Assembly (NCBI GenBank): GCA_036625675.1
Contig: JAZKTH010000022.1
Span: 1 to 20,911, forward strand
DNA: 20,911 nt
Source of the DNA: Halalkaliarchaeum sp036625675
GTDB taxonomy: Archaea > Halobacteriota > Halobacteria > Halobacteriales > Haloferacaceae
Direction of reading: 5' to 3'
Shown: positions 13,712 to 20,911 of the stretch, piece after piece
How the letters are laid out: each line of letters begins with the position of its first letter
Position numbering within the stretch: the first letter of the stretch is position 1
The notes under the pieces: generated by a model
Database searches by the model: none
Seen by the model: only the letters and a program-made list of their open reading frames with translations
What the model was told of the DNA's origin: nothing
Made by a program: the position numbers and the translations under genes

Positions 13712-14392
13712 TCAGGAGCTGTCGTCGGTGGGGAGCTGCGGGATCAGCCACGAGAGGAACGCGTCCTGGCTGCGCGACTGCAGCCAGAGTCGCCCGGACC
13801 CCTCGAAGGTGCATACGAGCCCTTCGCCGCTGAACAGCGTCGACTTCAGCCCGCCGACGCGGTCGACCGAGAAGTCGAGCGTCTCCTCGAATGCGACGAT
13901 GTGGCCCGTGTCGACGACGTACCGGTCGCCGGGTTCGAGCGTCCTCTCCTCGATCGCCCCGTAGCTCGAGAGGAAGGTCGGCCCGGTTCCGGACAGGGTG
14001 AGCAGGAACAGGCCCTCCCCGCCGAAGAACGACTTCGCGCCGCCGAACTCCGTGTCGATCGAGATCGAACGGTCGGCGGCGAGGTAGGATCCCGACTGGA
14101 CGTACAGCGTCTCCCCTTCCAGGTCGTGGCAGGTGACGTCGCCCGGGAGCGGCGGCGCGAGCGTCACGTGTCCCCCGTCGGGCGCGGTGAACGTGTTCTG
14201 GAAGAACGACTCCCCTCCCAGCACCGAGCGCTTGATCGATCCCAGCAGGCCGTCGTCGCCGCGGTCGGTCGCGATGTCGACGCCGTCGGTGTGTGAGACC
14301 ATCGCCCCCGCCTCCGCCTTGATAGATTCGTCGGCGTCGAGGTCGATCTCGAGCAAAGCGAAGGAGGGCTGGTGGCTGATCGAGTGTTCCAT
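13712..14392 (-). CDS. TIGR00266/AIM24 family protein
   Basis: This 226-aa beta-rich protein is of the AIM24/TIGR00266 family, whose cellular role is unknown (the mitochondrial relative affects inner-membrane organisation). The family features are the N-terminal AEAGAMVSHTDGVDI (26-40), LGGESFFQNTFTA (58-70), GGAKSFFGGEGLFLLTLSG (117-135), RYVVDTGHIVAFEETLDF (157-174) and GGLKSTLFSGEGLVCTFEGSG (179-199). Glycine-rich repeating turns fit the double beta-helix fold. The ATG at 14390-14392 is chosen because the frame upstream is short and non-conserved, and a strong TATA box lies about 31 bases upstream, leaving only a few leader bases. It precedes htpX on the same strand, but a 34-bp inverted repeat and an htpX promoter separate them. 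Confidence 0.92.
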   Translation of the reverse strand: MEHSISHQPSFALLEIDLDADESIKAEAGAMVSHTDGVDIATDRGDDGLLGSIKRSVLGGESFFQNTFTAPDGGHVTLAPPLPGDVTCHDLEGETLYVQSGSYLAADRSISIDTEFGGAKSFFGGEGLFLLTLSGTGPTFLSSYGAIEERTLEPGDRYVVDTGHIVAFEETLDFSVDRVGGLKSTLFSGEGLVCTFEGSGRLWLQSRSQDAFLSWLIPQLPTDDSS

Positions 14393-14419
14393 GTCCGGCG
14401 ACACTGTTCTCGGGGACGA

Positions 14420-14427
14420 TATATAAA
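14420..14427 (-). promoter_or_regulatory. TATA box of AIM24, proximal copy
   Basis: The minus strand reads TTTATATA, centred about 31 bases before the AIM24 ATG. An almost identical second copy lies 32 bases further upstream. Confidence 0.6.
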
Positions 14428-14475
14428 TGCGCGCGGCGGCGCCCACCCGAGTATATAAATGCGTGCGCCGACGCT
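14420..14475. repeat. Duplicated TATA-box segment in the AIM24/nmd3 intergenic region
   Basis: TATATAAATGCG occurs at 14420-14431 and again at 14452-14463, exactly 32 bases apart, with further similarity after each copy. It looks like a tandem duplication of a promoter segment. The remaining intergenic sequence up to 14637 holds no convincing gene. Confidence 0.65.
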
Positions 14476-14637
14476 CCCCTCGCCGCCGCCGCCCCGATCA
14501 TCTCGATTCTCCTCCGGGACGTGCGCACCGAAGTCGTCGACGCTGCCGACCGGCGGCGCACCGAACGCCAGCCGGACGTGCCCGGCTTCGATGGCGCCGC
14601 TCGGAGCTTTTCAGGGATTCGGCCCCACGTCGTGCTC

Positions 14638-14645
14638 CTTTTATT
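14638..14645 (+). promoter_or_regulatory. TATA-like box of nmd3
   Basis: CTTTTATT is centred 26-27 bases before the ATG at 14668, consistent with a leaderless transcript. Confidence 0.65.
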
Positions 14646-14667
14646 CGTCCCTCGTCTATTCTCCTCC

Positions 14668-15795
14668 ATGAGCGAGTCCCGGGAGTTCTGCCCGCGCTGT
14701 GGCGGGGCGGTCGAGCCGCGCGAGGAGCCCCTGCCCGGCCAGCCCCGCGACCGGGACGCGAAGCTGTGCGACGACTGTTACTTCGAGGACTTCGACCTCG
14801 TCGACGCCCCCGATCGGATCGAGCTCCAGGTCTGCTCGGGGTGTGGCGCCGTCCGCCGGGGGAACCGCTGGGTGGACGTCGGCGCCCGGGACTACACCGA
14901 CGTCGCGATCGACGCCGTCACCGAGGAGCTGGGGGTCCACGTGAACGCCCGGGACGTGCAGTGGGGCGTCGAGCCCGAACAGGTCGACGAGACCACGATC
15001 CGCATGCACTGCCAGTTCTCCGGCGTCGTCCGGGGGAGCCTCAGGGAGGAGTCGGTCACGGTGCCGGTGAAGATCGGCCGCGGCACCTGCACGCGGTGCG
15101 GCCGCATCGCCGGGGGATACTACGCCAGCGTGGTCCAGCTCCGGGCCGACGGGCGCGTTCCCTCCGGGGAGGAGACCGCCCGCGCCGTCGAGATAGCCGA
15201 GTCGTACGTCGGCGCCCGGGAGGAGACCGGCAGCCGGGACGCGTTCGTTACCGAGGTGGCCGAGACCGACGACGGCGTCGACATCAAGCTGTCCACCAAC
15301 CAGCTGGGCCGGGGCGTCTCCGACAGGATCGTGGAGGAACTCGGCGGCACCGTCGAGGACCACGCGACGCTCGTCACCGAGGACGGCGACGGCAACGAGG
15401 TGTACCGCGTCACCTTCGCCGTTCGGCTCCCGCGGTACCGCCCCGGCGAGGTGATCGACGTCGACGGGGCTGGGCCGGTGCTCGTGCGGAGCGTCCGGGG
15501 GAACCTGAAGGGGGTGCGGCTCACCACCGGCGAACGGTACGAGGCCGACCACGCAGACGGCGACGCCCCGGACGCGGAACGGCTCGGTACCCGGGAGGAC
15601 GGCCAGGAGACCACGGTCGTCACCGTGGAGGACGAGCACGCGGTGCAGGTGCTCGACCCCGAAACGTACGAGGCGAAGACCGTCGCCCGGCCCGACTACG
15701 TCCCGGCGGACGCCGAGACCGTCGAGGTGCTGAAGAGCCGGGCGGGGCTGCACGTCCTCCCCGGATCCGGGACCGAGGACGGCCCCGCCGAGTGA
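14668..15795 (+). CDS. nmd3: Nmd3-type large ribosomal subunit maturation protein
   Basis: This is the archaeal homologue of eukaryotic Nmd3, the adaptor for nuclear export and late maturation of the 60S subunit. In archaea it presumably acts in large-subunit assembly, as there is no nucleus. The 375-aa protein has an N-terminal zinc-binding region with four CxxC pairs: C8/C11, C34/C37, C56/C59 and C141/C144. The conserved segments DLVDAPDRIELQVCSGCGA and QLGRGVSDRIVEELG (around residues 210-225) are visible. The C-terminal half is beta-rich, as in eIF5A-like and SH3-like domains. The ATG at 14668 has a TATA-like box at 26-27 bases; the frame extends upstream without conservation. The stop codon lies inside an 18-bp tandem repeat. 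Confidence 0.92.
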   Translation: MSESREFCPRCGGAVEPREEPLPGQPRDRDAKLCDDCYFEDFDLVDAPDRIELQVCSGCGAVRRGNRWVDVGARDYTDVAIDAVTEELGVHVNARDVQWGVEPEQVDETTIRMHCQFSGVVRGSLREESVTVPVKIGRGTCTRCGRIAGGYYASVVQLRADGRVPSGEETARAVEIAESYVGAREETGSRDAFVTEVAETDDGVDIKLSTNQLGRGVSDRIVEELGGTVEDHATLVTEDGDGNEVYRVTFAVRLPRYRPGEVIDVDGAGPVLVRSVRGNLKGVRLTTGERYEADHADGDAPDAERLGTREDGQETTVVTVEDEHAVQVLDPETYEAKTVARPDYVPADAETVEVLKSRAGLHVLPGSGTEDGPAE

Positions 15796-15850
15796 CCGAA
15801 CCCCGTCGAGTGGCCGACCCCCGCCGAGTGACCGAACCCCGTCGAGTGGC
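15789..15850 (+). repeat. 18-bp tandem repeat spanning the nmd3 stop codon
   Basis: About 3.4 copies of an 18-base unit (CGAGTGACCGAACCCCGT and a variant with TGG for TGA) start at 15789, 15807, 15825 and 15843. Odd and even copies differ in the same way, giving a near-perfect 36-base super-period. The nmd3 TGA (15793-15795) is in the first copy. Because 18 is divisible by three, slippage would not shift the frame. Confidence 0.8.
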
Positions 15851-15878
15851 GGCGTGACGGCGAGCCCCCCTCGAAAGA

Positions 15879-15886
15879 CTTTATTG
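15879..15886 (+). promoter_or_regulatory. TATA box and BRE of the 27-codon gene
   Basis: CTTTATTG is centred 26-27 bases before the ATG at 15909 and preceded by the purine-rich CGAAAGA, which fits a TFB recognition element. It is one of the best promoters in the window. Confidence 0.7.
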
Positions 15887-15908
15887 GGGACCTGTCCTAC
15901 CGCCGAAC

Positions 15909-15992
15909 ATGGACCGGCAGAAGTGGTTCGCGGTGTTTTTCGCCCTGCTCATGGTGACCTCCATGGTCGCGTGGGGCGTCTCGCTGCTTTGA
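15909..15992 (+). CDS. Putative 27-aa single-pass membrane microprotein
   Basis: This short open reading frame encodes MDRQKWFAVFFALLMVTSMV followed by AWGVSLL and a TGA stop. The first five residues are polar and positive (Arg, Lys), and residues about 6-27 form one continuous hydrophobic helix, so an integral membrane peptide with its N-terminus in the cytoplasm is predicted by the positive-inside rule. Support for a real gene comes from a classic BRE plus TATA box at the exact leaderless distance, the clean ATG and the tight fit between nmd3 and the convergent helicase gene (27 bases to its end). No function can be assigned. It is too short for most automatic gene finders. Confidence 0.7.
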   Translation: MDRQKWFAVFFALLMVTSMVAWGVSLL

Positions 15993-16019
15993 TCGTGCCG
16001 GCCCGACCGGCGCGGTCGA

Positions 16020-17867
16020 TCACTCGCCCCAGACGTCGGAGAGCGGGTGGTCGTTCCTGGAGGTGGTCCCCCCCTCGTCCGGGGATCCTCCGTCCGTTCC
16101 TCCGCCGTTGACCGATCCGCTTTTCTGACCTCTTTTCCCGCCCGTCGAGGCCCGGGTCGAGCCGCCGCGACGGCCCGCGCTCCCCCCGGGTTCGGCGTCG
16201 ATCCCCGAGAGCGCGGCGTCGGGATCGAACGGCGGGAGCTCCGGCCGCTCCATCGCGTCGATCGCGTCCGCGAACCAGGGGGGGACGTCGGCACTGGCGC
16301 GCTCGAACAGGTCCAGTATCGACGAATCGGCGAGGTACGTCGCCCCGTAGTCGTCGGGGGCGCGGACGACCCGTCCGCACGCCTGGACGACCGTCCGCAG
16401 CGCGACCCGGTGGTACCACGCCCACTGCCCCTCCTCGAGCCGCCTGGCGACGCGGGAGTCGCCGGTGTTGAGGTACGGCGCCTTGCACAGCACCTGCCAC
16501 CGCGCGAGGTCGCCCCGGAGGTCCAGCGCCTCCTCCATCTTCACCGCGAGAAAGACCTCCGGGTCGTCGGCGTCCATCCACCCCTCGAGGGCGGCGTCAC
16601 GGTCGCCCCGGCCGTGGGTTCGCAGCCGGGCGGCGACGCCGGCCCGGCCGAGCCGGTCCGCCAGGCCGTCGGCGATCGCGTACGAGTGGGCGTGGACGAT
16701 CCCCTTCTCGTCCGGGTGGGCCGCCATCAGCCTGACGAGCAGCCGGGCGATCTTCGGGAGCGTCTCCTCGCGATGTTCGAACGTCATCTTTCCCTGCGTG
16801 ACGTCGTACAGCGGCCGGTTCCCCAGCGGGAACGTGTGATCGACGTCGACGAGCGCGACCGTGGCGGGGTCGAGCCCGACGCTCCGGCAGAACGCGTCCT
16901 TCGAGAGGATCGTCGCCGACAGCAGCGCGAAGCGGTTCCCCCGGTCCCAGACGGTGTGTCTGAGGTACCGTGCCGGGTCCAGCGGCTTGATCGTGATCGG
17001 GGACCCCTCGCCGTCCGGCTGGTCGACGACCCACGTCGTCGTGCTCTCGGGGTCCCGGTACCCCTCGAGGAACCAGCTCAGCTCGGAGACGAGCTCCTGG
17101 AGCCGATCCCGCCGGGCGGCCTCGGCGGGCGTGAGCTCCGGCTTCGCGAGGAGGTCGTCCTTCGCGCGCTCACAGACGCCCACCAGCGTCTCCGCGAAGC
17201 GGGCGGTCCGGTCGAGCGCGTCCTCGTCCTCTCGCGCGTCGGCGTGGACGTCCGGGACCCCGACGCCGTCCCAGACGGGAACGCGATCGGGCGACAGTTC
17301 GATGGTGGCGTACATCTCCGCCCACTCGGCGAGCCCGTGGGCCTCGTCGATCACGACGACGTCACGCTTTCGGAACACCTCCGATCCGGCCGTCTGCATG
17401 AAGTACGCCAGCGTCGTGGCGGCGTACCGGCGCGCGGAGGCGATGGCCCTGTCGGCGTAGTAGGGACAGCGGTGCTGTACGGTGCAGTCGAACCCCTGTC
17501 GCCGGGCGCAGGGCGCCCGGTCGACGGGCGTGTCGCGCTCCCCCTGCAGGATGCAGGTGTAGTTGGACTTCCCCCGGATCACGTTCAGGTCAGACAGGAG
17601 GTCGTCCTCGGCGACGTCCTCGAGCTGGGAGACCTGCGGGGTCGTGTAGTACGCGCCGGTCGCCTGGTGTGGCTCGGCCGCCTCGGCTCGCCGGGCACAG
17701 CCCATGATGGCGCGTGCGAGCAACGACTTCCCGCTCCCGGTCGGCGCCCGCACGAGAACGACGCGGTTCCCGGCGTCGAAGGCGTCCTGGATCGACGCGA
17801 GCGCCGACTCCTGGTTGCCACGGTAGGAGGGGGCGGGGAACTCCTCGAACAGCCGGGACGGTTGCAC
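16020..17867 (-). CDS. XPD/DinG-like Fe-S superfamily 2 DNA helicase
   Basis: This 615-aa ATP-dependent helicase is of the Rad3/XPD/DinG type and probably unwinds DNA 5'-3' in repair. Walker A APTGSGKS lies at residues 41-48. Four cysteines C105, C120, C128 and C134 form the expected 4Fe-4S site, and DEAH is at 174-177. The C-terminal helicase half includes LLSATIL and motif VI VQACGRVVRAPDDYG. The last roughly 60 residues are a Gly/Ser-rich low-complexity tail. I start it at the GTG at 17865-17867 because homologues begin near QPSRLFEEFPAPSYRGNQ and a CTTTTG-type promoter lies 27-28 bases upstream; that element overlaps the alternative TTG start at 17894. It shares its strand with the GNAT and glutaredoxin genes upstream. 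Whether it is a true XPD orthologue is not decided. Confidence 0.9.
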   Translation of the reverse strand: MQPSRLFEEFPAPSYRGNQESALASIQDAFDAGNRVVLVRAPTGSGKSLLARAIMGCARRAEAAEPHQATGAYYTTPQVSQLEDVAEDDLLSDLNVIRGKSNYTCILQGERDTPVDRAPCARRQGFDCTVQHRCPYYADRAIASARRYAATTLAYFMQTAGSEVFRKRDVVVIDEAHGLAEWAEMYATIELSPDRVPVWDGVGVPDVHADAREDEDALDRTARFAETLVGVCERAKDDLLAKPELTPAEAARRDRLQELVSELSWFLEGYRDPESTTTWVVDQPDGEGSPITIKPLDPARYLRHTVWDRGNRFALLSATILSKDAFCRSVGLDPATVALVDVDHTFPLGNRPLYDVTQGKMTFEHREETLPKIARLLVRLMAAHPDEKGIVHAHSYAIADGLADRLGRAGVAARLRTHGRGDRDAALEGWMDADDPEVFLAVKMEEALDLRGDLARWQVLCKAPYLNTGDSRVARRLEEGQWAWYHRVALRTVVQACGRVVRAPDDYGATYLADSSILDLFERASADVPPWFADAIDAMERPELPPFDPDAALSGIDAEPGGSAGRRGGSTRASTGGKRGQKSGSVNGGGTDGGSPDEGGTTSRNDHPLSDVWGE

Positions 17868-17890
17868 GCAACTCTCTCCGACAGCGAGTG

Positions 17891-17898
17891 GCAAAAGG
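17891..17898 (-). promoter_or_regulatory. TATA-like box of the helicase gene
   Basis: The minus strand reads CCTTTTGC, centred 27-28 bases before the GTG start at 17867. It supports this start over the upstream TTG. Confidence 0.45.
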
Positions 17899-17931
17899 GA
17901 TGCGCTTGGGCGTCCGGCCGAGCCGGTCGAT

Positions 17932-18546
17932 TCACCGTCCCGCCGTGCTTCCGCGCCCTCGACTCCGCCAGGTTTCCTTCACCGTCAGGAGCCCCCGGAG
18001 ACGCCCGTCGTCGCTTCCCGCGTCGATCCCGTCCTCTTTTCTCTCGACGACGGGCTCGCCGTCCCCGACGTCTCCGGGGTCGAGGATCTCGAACCCGCAC
18101 GCCTCGTAAAAGGGCCGGGCGTCGTCGTCGAACGTCGCCAGTAGCCGGGGAACCGCGTCCGCCGGCGCGCACTCGATTGCGAACGTGCACGCGGCGTCGA
18201 CGAGCGCGCGACCGACCCCTCGATTCTGCCGCCGACGTCGGACGGCGACGCTCTCGATCCACACCGTCCCCGGAGAGTCCGGGAAGCGGTCCCCCTCGCC
18301 AAGCACCAGCGCGCCGACGACGGGCGCTGCTGTCGGGCCGTCCCGATCGCCGTCCTCCCCGCCGGACGCGACGGCGACGAACGCCCCGGACGGCTCCGCG
18401 TGGAGCCGGTCCTCGATCGTCTCGGGGTCCGTCTGGAGCGCCGCCGCGTCGAGGACGCGAACGACCCCCAGGAGGTCTGCCGGCGTCGCGGCCCGCACCG
18501 TCACGTCGTCCGGAAAGTCGCCCGCCTCGCAGGAACCGGCCCTCAT
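17932..18546 (-). CDS. GNAT family N-acetyltransferase
   Basis: This 204-aa protein likely transfers an acetyl group from acetyl-CoA to an amine; the substrate is unknown. Acetyl-CoA-binding motif A appears as IESVAVRRRRQNRGVGRALV (residues 98-117), with the pyrophosphate loop QNRGVG. Motif B appears as RPFYEACGFEIL (144-155). The N-terminal VTVRAATPADLLGVVRVLDAA (16-36) fits the first strand and helix of the fold. The last roughly 45 residues are charged and variable. The ATG overlaps the stop of the glutaredoxin-like gene by 4 bases (ATGA), and a GGAGG motif about 5 bases upstream serves as its ribosome-binding site, so the two are translationally coupled. A protein-N-terminal acetyltransferase (RimI-like) role is possible but not shown. 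Confidence 0.88.
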   Translation of the reverse strand: MRAGSCEAGDFPDDVTVRAATPADLLGVVRVLDAAALQTDPETIEDRLHAEPSGAFVAVASGGEDGDRDGPTAAPVVGALVLGEGDRFPDSPGTVWIESVAVRRRRQNRGVGRALVDAACTFAIECAPADAVPRLLATFDDDARPFYEACGFEILDPGDVGDGEPVVERKEDGIDAGSDDGRLRGLLTVKETWRSRGRGSTAGR

Positions 18547-18821
18547 CCCTCCTCCACCCGCTCCTGGAGCCGCCGTCGGAGGTCGAAGGTGTCCACCCGG
18601 TACTTGTAGGCCGGCTCGCCGTCTAACAACACGTACGGGACGCGTTCCCCGTACTCCGCCGCAAGTTCTTCGTCCCCGTCGACGTCGATCTCCTCGATCG
18701 CGACCGTCGCGCCGATGTCCTCGGCGACGCGCTCGACGTCGGCGATCGCCTCCTCGCACAGGTGGCAGTCCTCCCGGCTGTAGACGGTTACCGCGATCGC
18801 GGGACCCTCGGCGCTGCTCAT
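18543..18821 (-). CDS. Glutaredoxin-like protein
   Basis: This 92-aa thioredoxin-fold protein has the redox motif CHLC (C19-C22) in VTVYSREDCHLCEEA, a predicted cis-proline in ERVPYVLLDG (residues 59-68) and a C-terminal helix. It resembles the DUF836/glutaredoxin-like family and probably carries out thiol-disulfide exchange in the cytoplasm; haloarchaea use gamma-glutamylcysteine rather than glutathione as small thiol. The ATG at 18819-18821 gives the expected length; the longer frame upstream is a shadow of the divergent gene. No convincing TATA box precedes it. It overlaps the GNAT gene by 4 bases, forming an operon. Confidence 0.9.
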   Translation of the reverse strand: MSSAEGPAIAVTVYSREDCHLCEEAIADVERVAEDIGATVAIEEIDVDGDEELAAEYGERVPYVLLDGEPAYKYRVDTFDLRRRLQERVEEG

Positions 18822-18873
18822 GTCGCAACCTCGGGGGGCCGAGGAACAGAACGGTTTCGGACTCGTCCGTCCA

Positions 18874-18881
18874 CTTATATT
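18874..18881 (+). promoter_or_regulatory. TATA box of the Cas4-like gene
   Basis: CTTATATT is centred 27-28 bases before the GTG at 18905. It lies too close to the ATG at 18884 for that codon to be the start of a leaderless transcript. Confidence 0.65.
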
Positions 18882-18904
18882 GGATGCCGGAACCACCCCG
18901 GCGC

Positions 18905-19627
18905 GTGACCGCCGCACCTTCGCCGGGGGCCGAAGCCACCGGAGCCACCGAAGCCACCGGAGCCACCGAGACGTTCGCCGACGTCTCGCGGGCCTCCTAC
19001 TGTCCGCGTCAGCTGTATCACGCCCGGCGCGAGGACGACCGCGAACCGCCGCCGGAGGCGAGGGAGCGAATCGAACTCGCCTACGAGTACCCGTCGCTTC
19101 TCGACGCTCCGGATCGCAAGCTCCGGCGGGAGACGATCGACCTCGATCCGGGCGCCTACCGACGAAACCTCGGGCGACTCCGCGAACGCGACGACTGGGC
19201 GGAACTCGCCCGGCCGTCCCGAACTCGCGTGCTGCTGTCGGGCAAGGACTGCAGGGGAATCGCACACAAGCTCCTCGACGGGGGAGCGGACGCCCCGGAC
19301 GTGCCGTCGATCGTCTCTCCCGGGTCGCCGCCCGAGGAGGGGGTGTGGAACCACCACCGGGTTCGGGCGGTCGCGGCCGCCAAGGCGCTCGCGTGGGAAC
19401 GCGGACGCCAGGTGCCGCGCGCGCTGGTCGAGTACCCCGCCCACGGGGTGGTCAGAACCGTGCGCCTCACGACCCGCGCGAAGGCGGCGTACCGTGCGGC
19501 GTTGCGTGCGGTCCGGTCGATCGACGGCCCCCCGCCGCGGGCGAACGACGCCCGGTGTGACGGCTGCCAGTACGCCCGAACGTGCGGCGTTCGAACGCGG
19601 TCGCTCCGGTCGTTGATCGGGCTGTGA
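18905..19627 (+). CDS. Orphan Cas4-like protein, nuclease motifs apparently degenerate
   Basis: This 240-aa protein resembles the Cas4/RecB-type nuclease family. It keeps the four cysteines of the iron-sulfur site: C33 in SYCPRQLYHAR, and C218, C221, C227 in CDGCQYARTC. It also keeps the family-like strand ALVEYPAHGVVRTVRLTTRAKAAY (173-196). The expected nuclease core (an Asp after a Gly, then Glu-x-Lys, then a Gln-containing helix) is not evident: where Glu-x-Lys would fall I read SIVSPGSP (135-142), and the next helix is RVRAVAAAKAL. It may therefore be a non-catalytic DNA- or protein-binding relative. Residues 10-22 are an Ala/Thr/Gly repeat from an 18-bp duplication (18932-18967). The GTG start is set by the TATA box; an ATG at 18884 is the alternative. 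No cas genes or CRISPR array are nearby. Confidence 0.72.
   Translation: MTAAPSPGAEATGATEATGATETFADVSRASYCPRQLYHARREDDREPPPEARERIELAYEYPSLLDAPDRKLRRETIDLDPGAYRRNLGRLRERDDWAELARPSRTRVLLSGKDCRGIAHKLLDGGADAPDVPSIVSPGSPPEEGVWNHHRVRAVAAAKALAWERGRQVPRALVEYPAHGVVRTVRLTTRAKAAYRAALRAVRSIDGPPPRANDARCDGCQYARTCGVRTRSLRSLIGL
18932..18967 (+). repeat. Short in-frame tandem repeat in the Cas4-like gene
   Basis: Two perfect copies of GAAGCCACCGGAGCCACC (18932-18949 and 18950-18967), each made of two 9-base halves, encode an Ala-Thr-Gly/Glu-rich stretch before the conserved domain. It is probably a slippage product with no effect on the core. Confidence 0.8.
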
Positions 19628-19686
19628 CGCCGGCGGTTGTCGGCCGTCACCGGACGATCGGCGGGCCGGCCGATCGAGTCGGTCCG

Positions 19687-20907
<1,221 letters not shown>

Positions 20908-20911
20908 CTAG

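Noticed and set aside
14428..14637. Possible small gene or RNA in the AIM24/nmd3 intergenic region after the second TATA box
   Set aside because: Short frames here encode Pro/Ser/Arg-rich shadows, and no stable RNA fold or start signal could be shown by eye.
14427..15857. 476-codon Arg-rich frame on the plus strand over nmd3
   Set aside because: It overlaps nmd3 in another frame and ends in translated tandem repeat; no conserved motif is seen.
16047..18626. 859-codon open frame antisense to the helicase and GNAT genes
   Set aside because: Long antisense frames are common in GC-rich codon-biased DNA. Its translation is low-complexity Arg/Asp/Val/Gly sequence with no domain, while the opposite strand has clear conserved motifs.
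18905..19627. Possibility that the Cas4-like gene marks a CRISPR-Cas locus
   Set aside because: No spaced direct repeats, cas1, cas2 or effector genes are present; neighbours are housekeeping genes.

Overview
The window looks like chromosomal DNA of a halophilic archaeon (class Halobacteria). It is GC-rich, its proteins are acidic, and most genes have a TATA-like box centred 26-29 bases upstream of the start codon, as expected for leaderless haloarchaeal transcripts. The contents fit too: an LWR-salt family protein, archaeal RfcS, Nmd3, archaemetzincin, UPF0146, a PspAB-like protein next to HtpX, menaquinone genes and a haloarchaeal-type ferredoxin. Genus cannot be assigned from the sequence alone. 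Both edges cut through genes.

Layout, left to right. 1-1039 (-) is the N-terminal part of the clamp-loader small subunit RfcS, split by an in-frame 192-residue intein (107-682). The intein lacks a recognisable nuclease core but carries a four-cysteine zinc-finger-like insert. Then come an LWR-salt protein (+), cold-shock protein CspA (-), a DUF4870 membrane protein (+), a DUF429 protein (+) and a 2Fe-2S ferredoxin with two N-terminal helix-turn-helix-like repeats (-). 4361-7576 (+) holds menA and menC, overlapping by 4 bases, then a PLP aminotransferase with its own promoter. Next are mobA (-), a gamma-glutamyltransferase homologue (+), archaemetzincin (-) divergent from a UPF0146 protein (+), and a HAD hydrolase (+).

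12022-14392 (-) is an envelope and protein quality-control cluster: htpX with a PspAB-like gene, and upstream a TIGR00266/AIM24 protein. A roughly 34-bp imperfect inverted repeat lies between AIM24 and htpX. 14668-15795 (+) is nmd3, whose stop codon sits in an 18-bp tandem repeat. It is followed by a 27-codon single-pass membrane microprotein with a near-ideal promoter. 16020-18821 (-) holds an XPD/DinG-like Fe-S helicase, a GNAT acetyltransferase and a glutaredoxin-like protein; the last two overlap by 4 bases. 18905-19627 (+) is an orphan Cas4-like protein that keeps its iron-sulfur cysteines but appears to have lost nuclease residues. The window ends in a B12-dependent acyl-CoA mutase large subunit (-), with an in-frame TAG at the very edge.

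Most of the window is housekeeping. The best candidates for something new are the intein with a degenerate homing-endonuclease zinc finger, the 27-aa microprotein, the inverted-repeat element, the eroded Cas4-like protein and the helix-turn-helix/ferredoxin fusion. I found no CRISPR array, tRNA, rRNA or insertion-sequence transposase.
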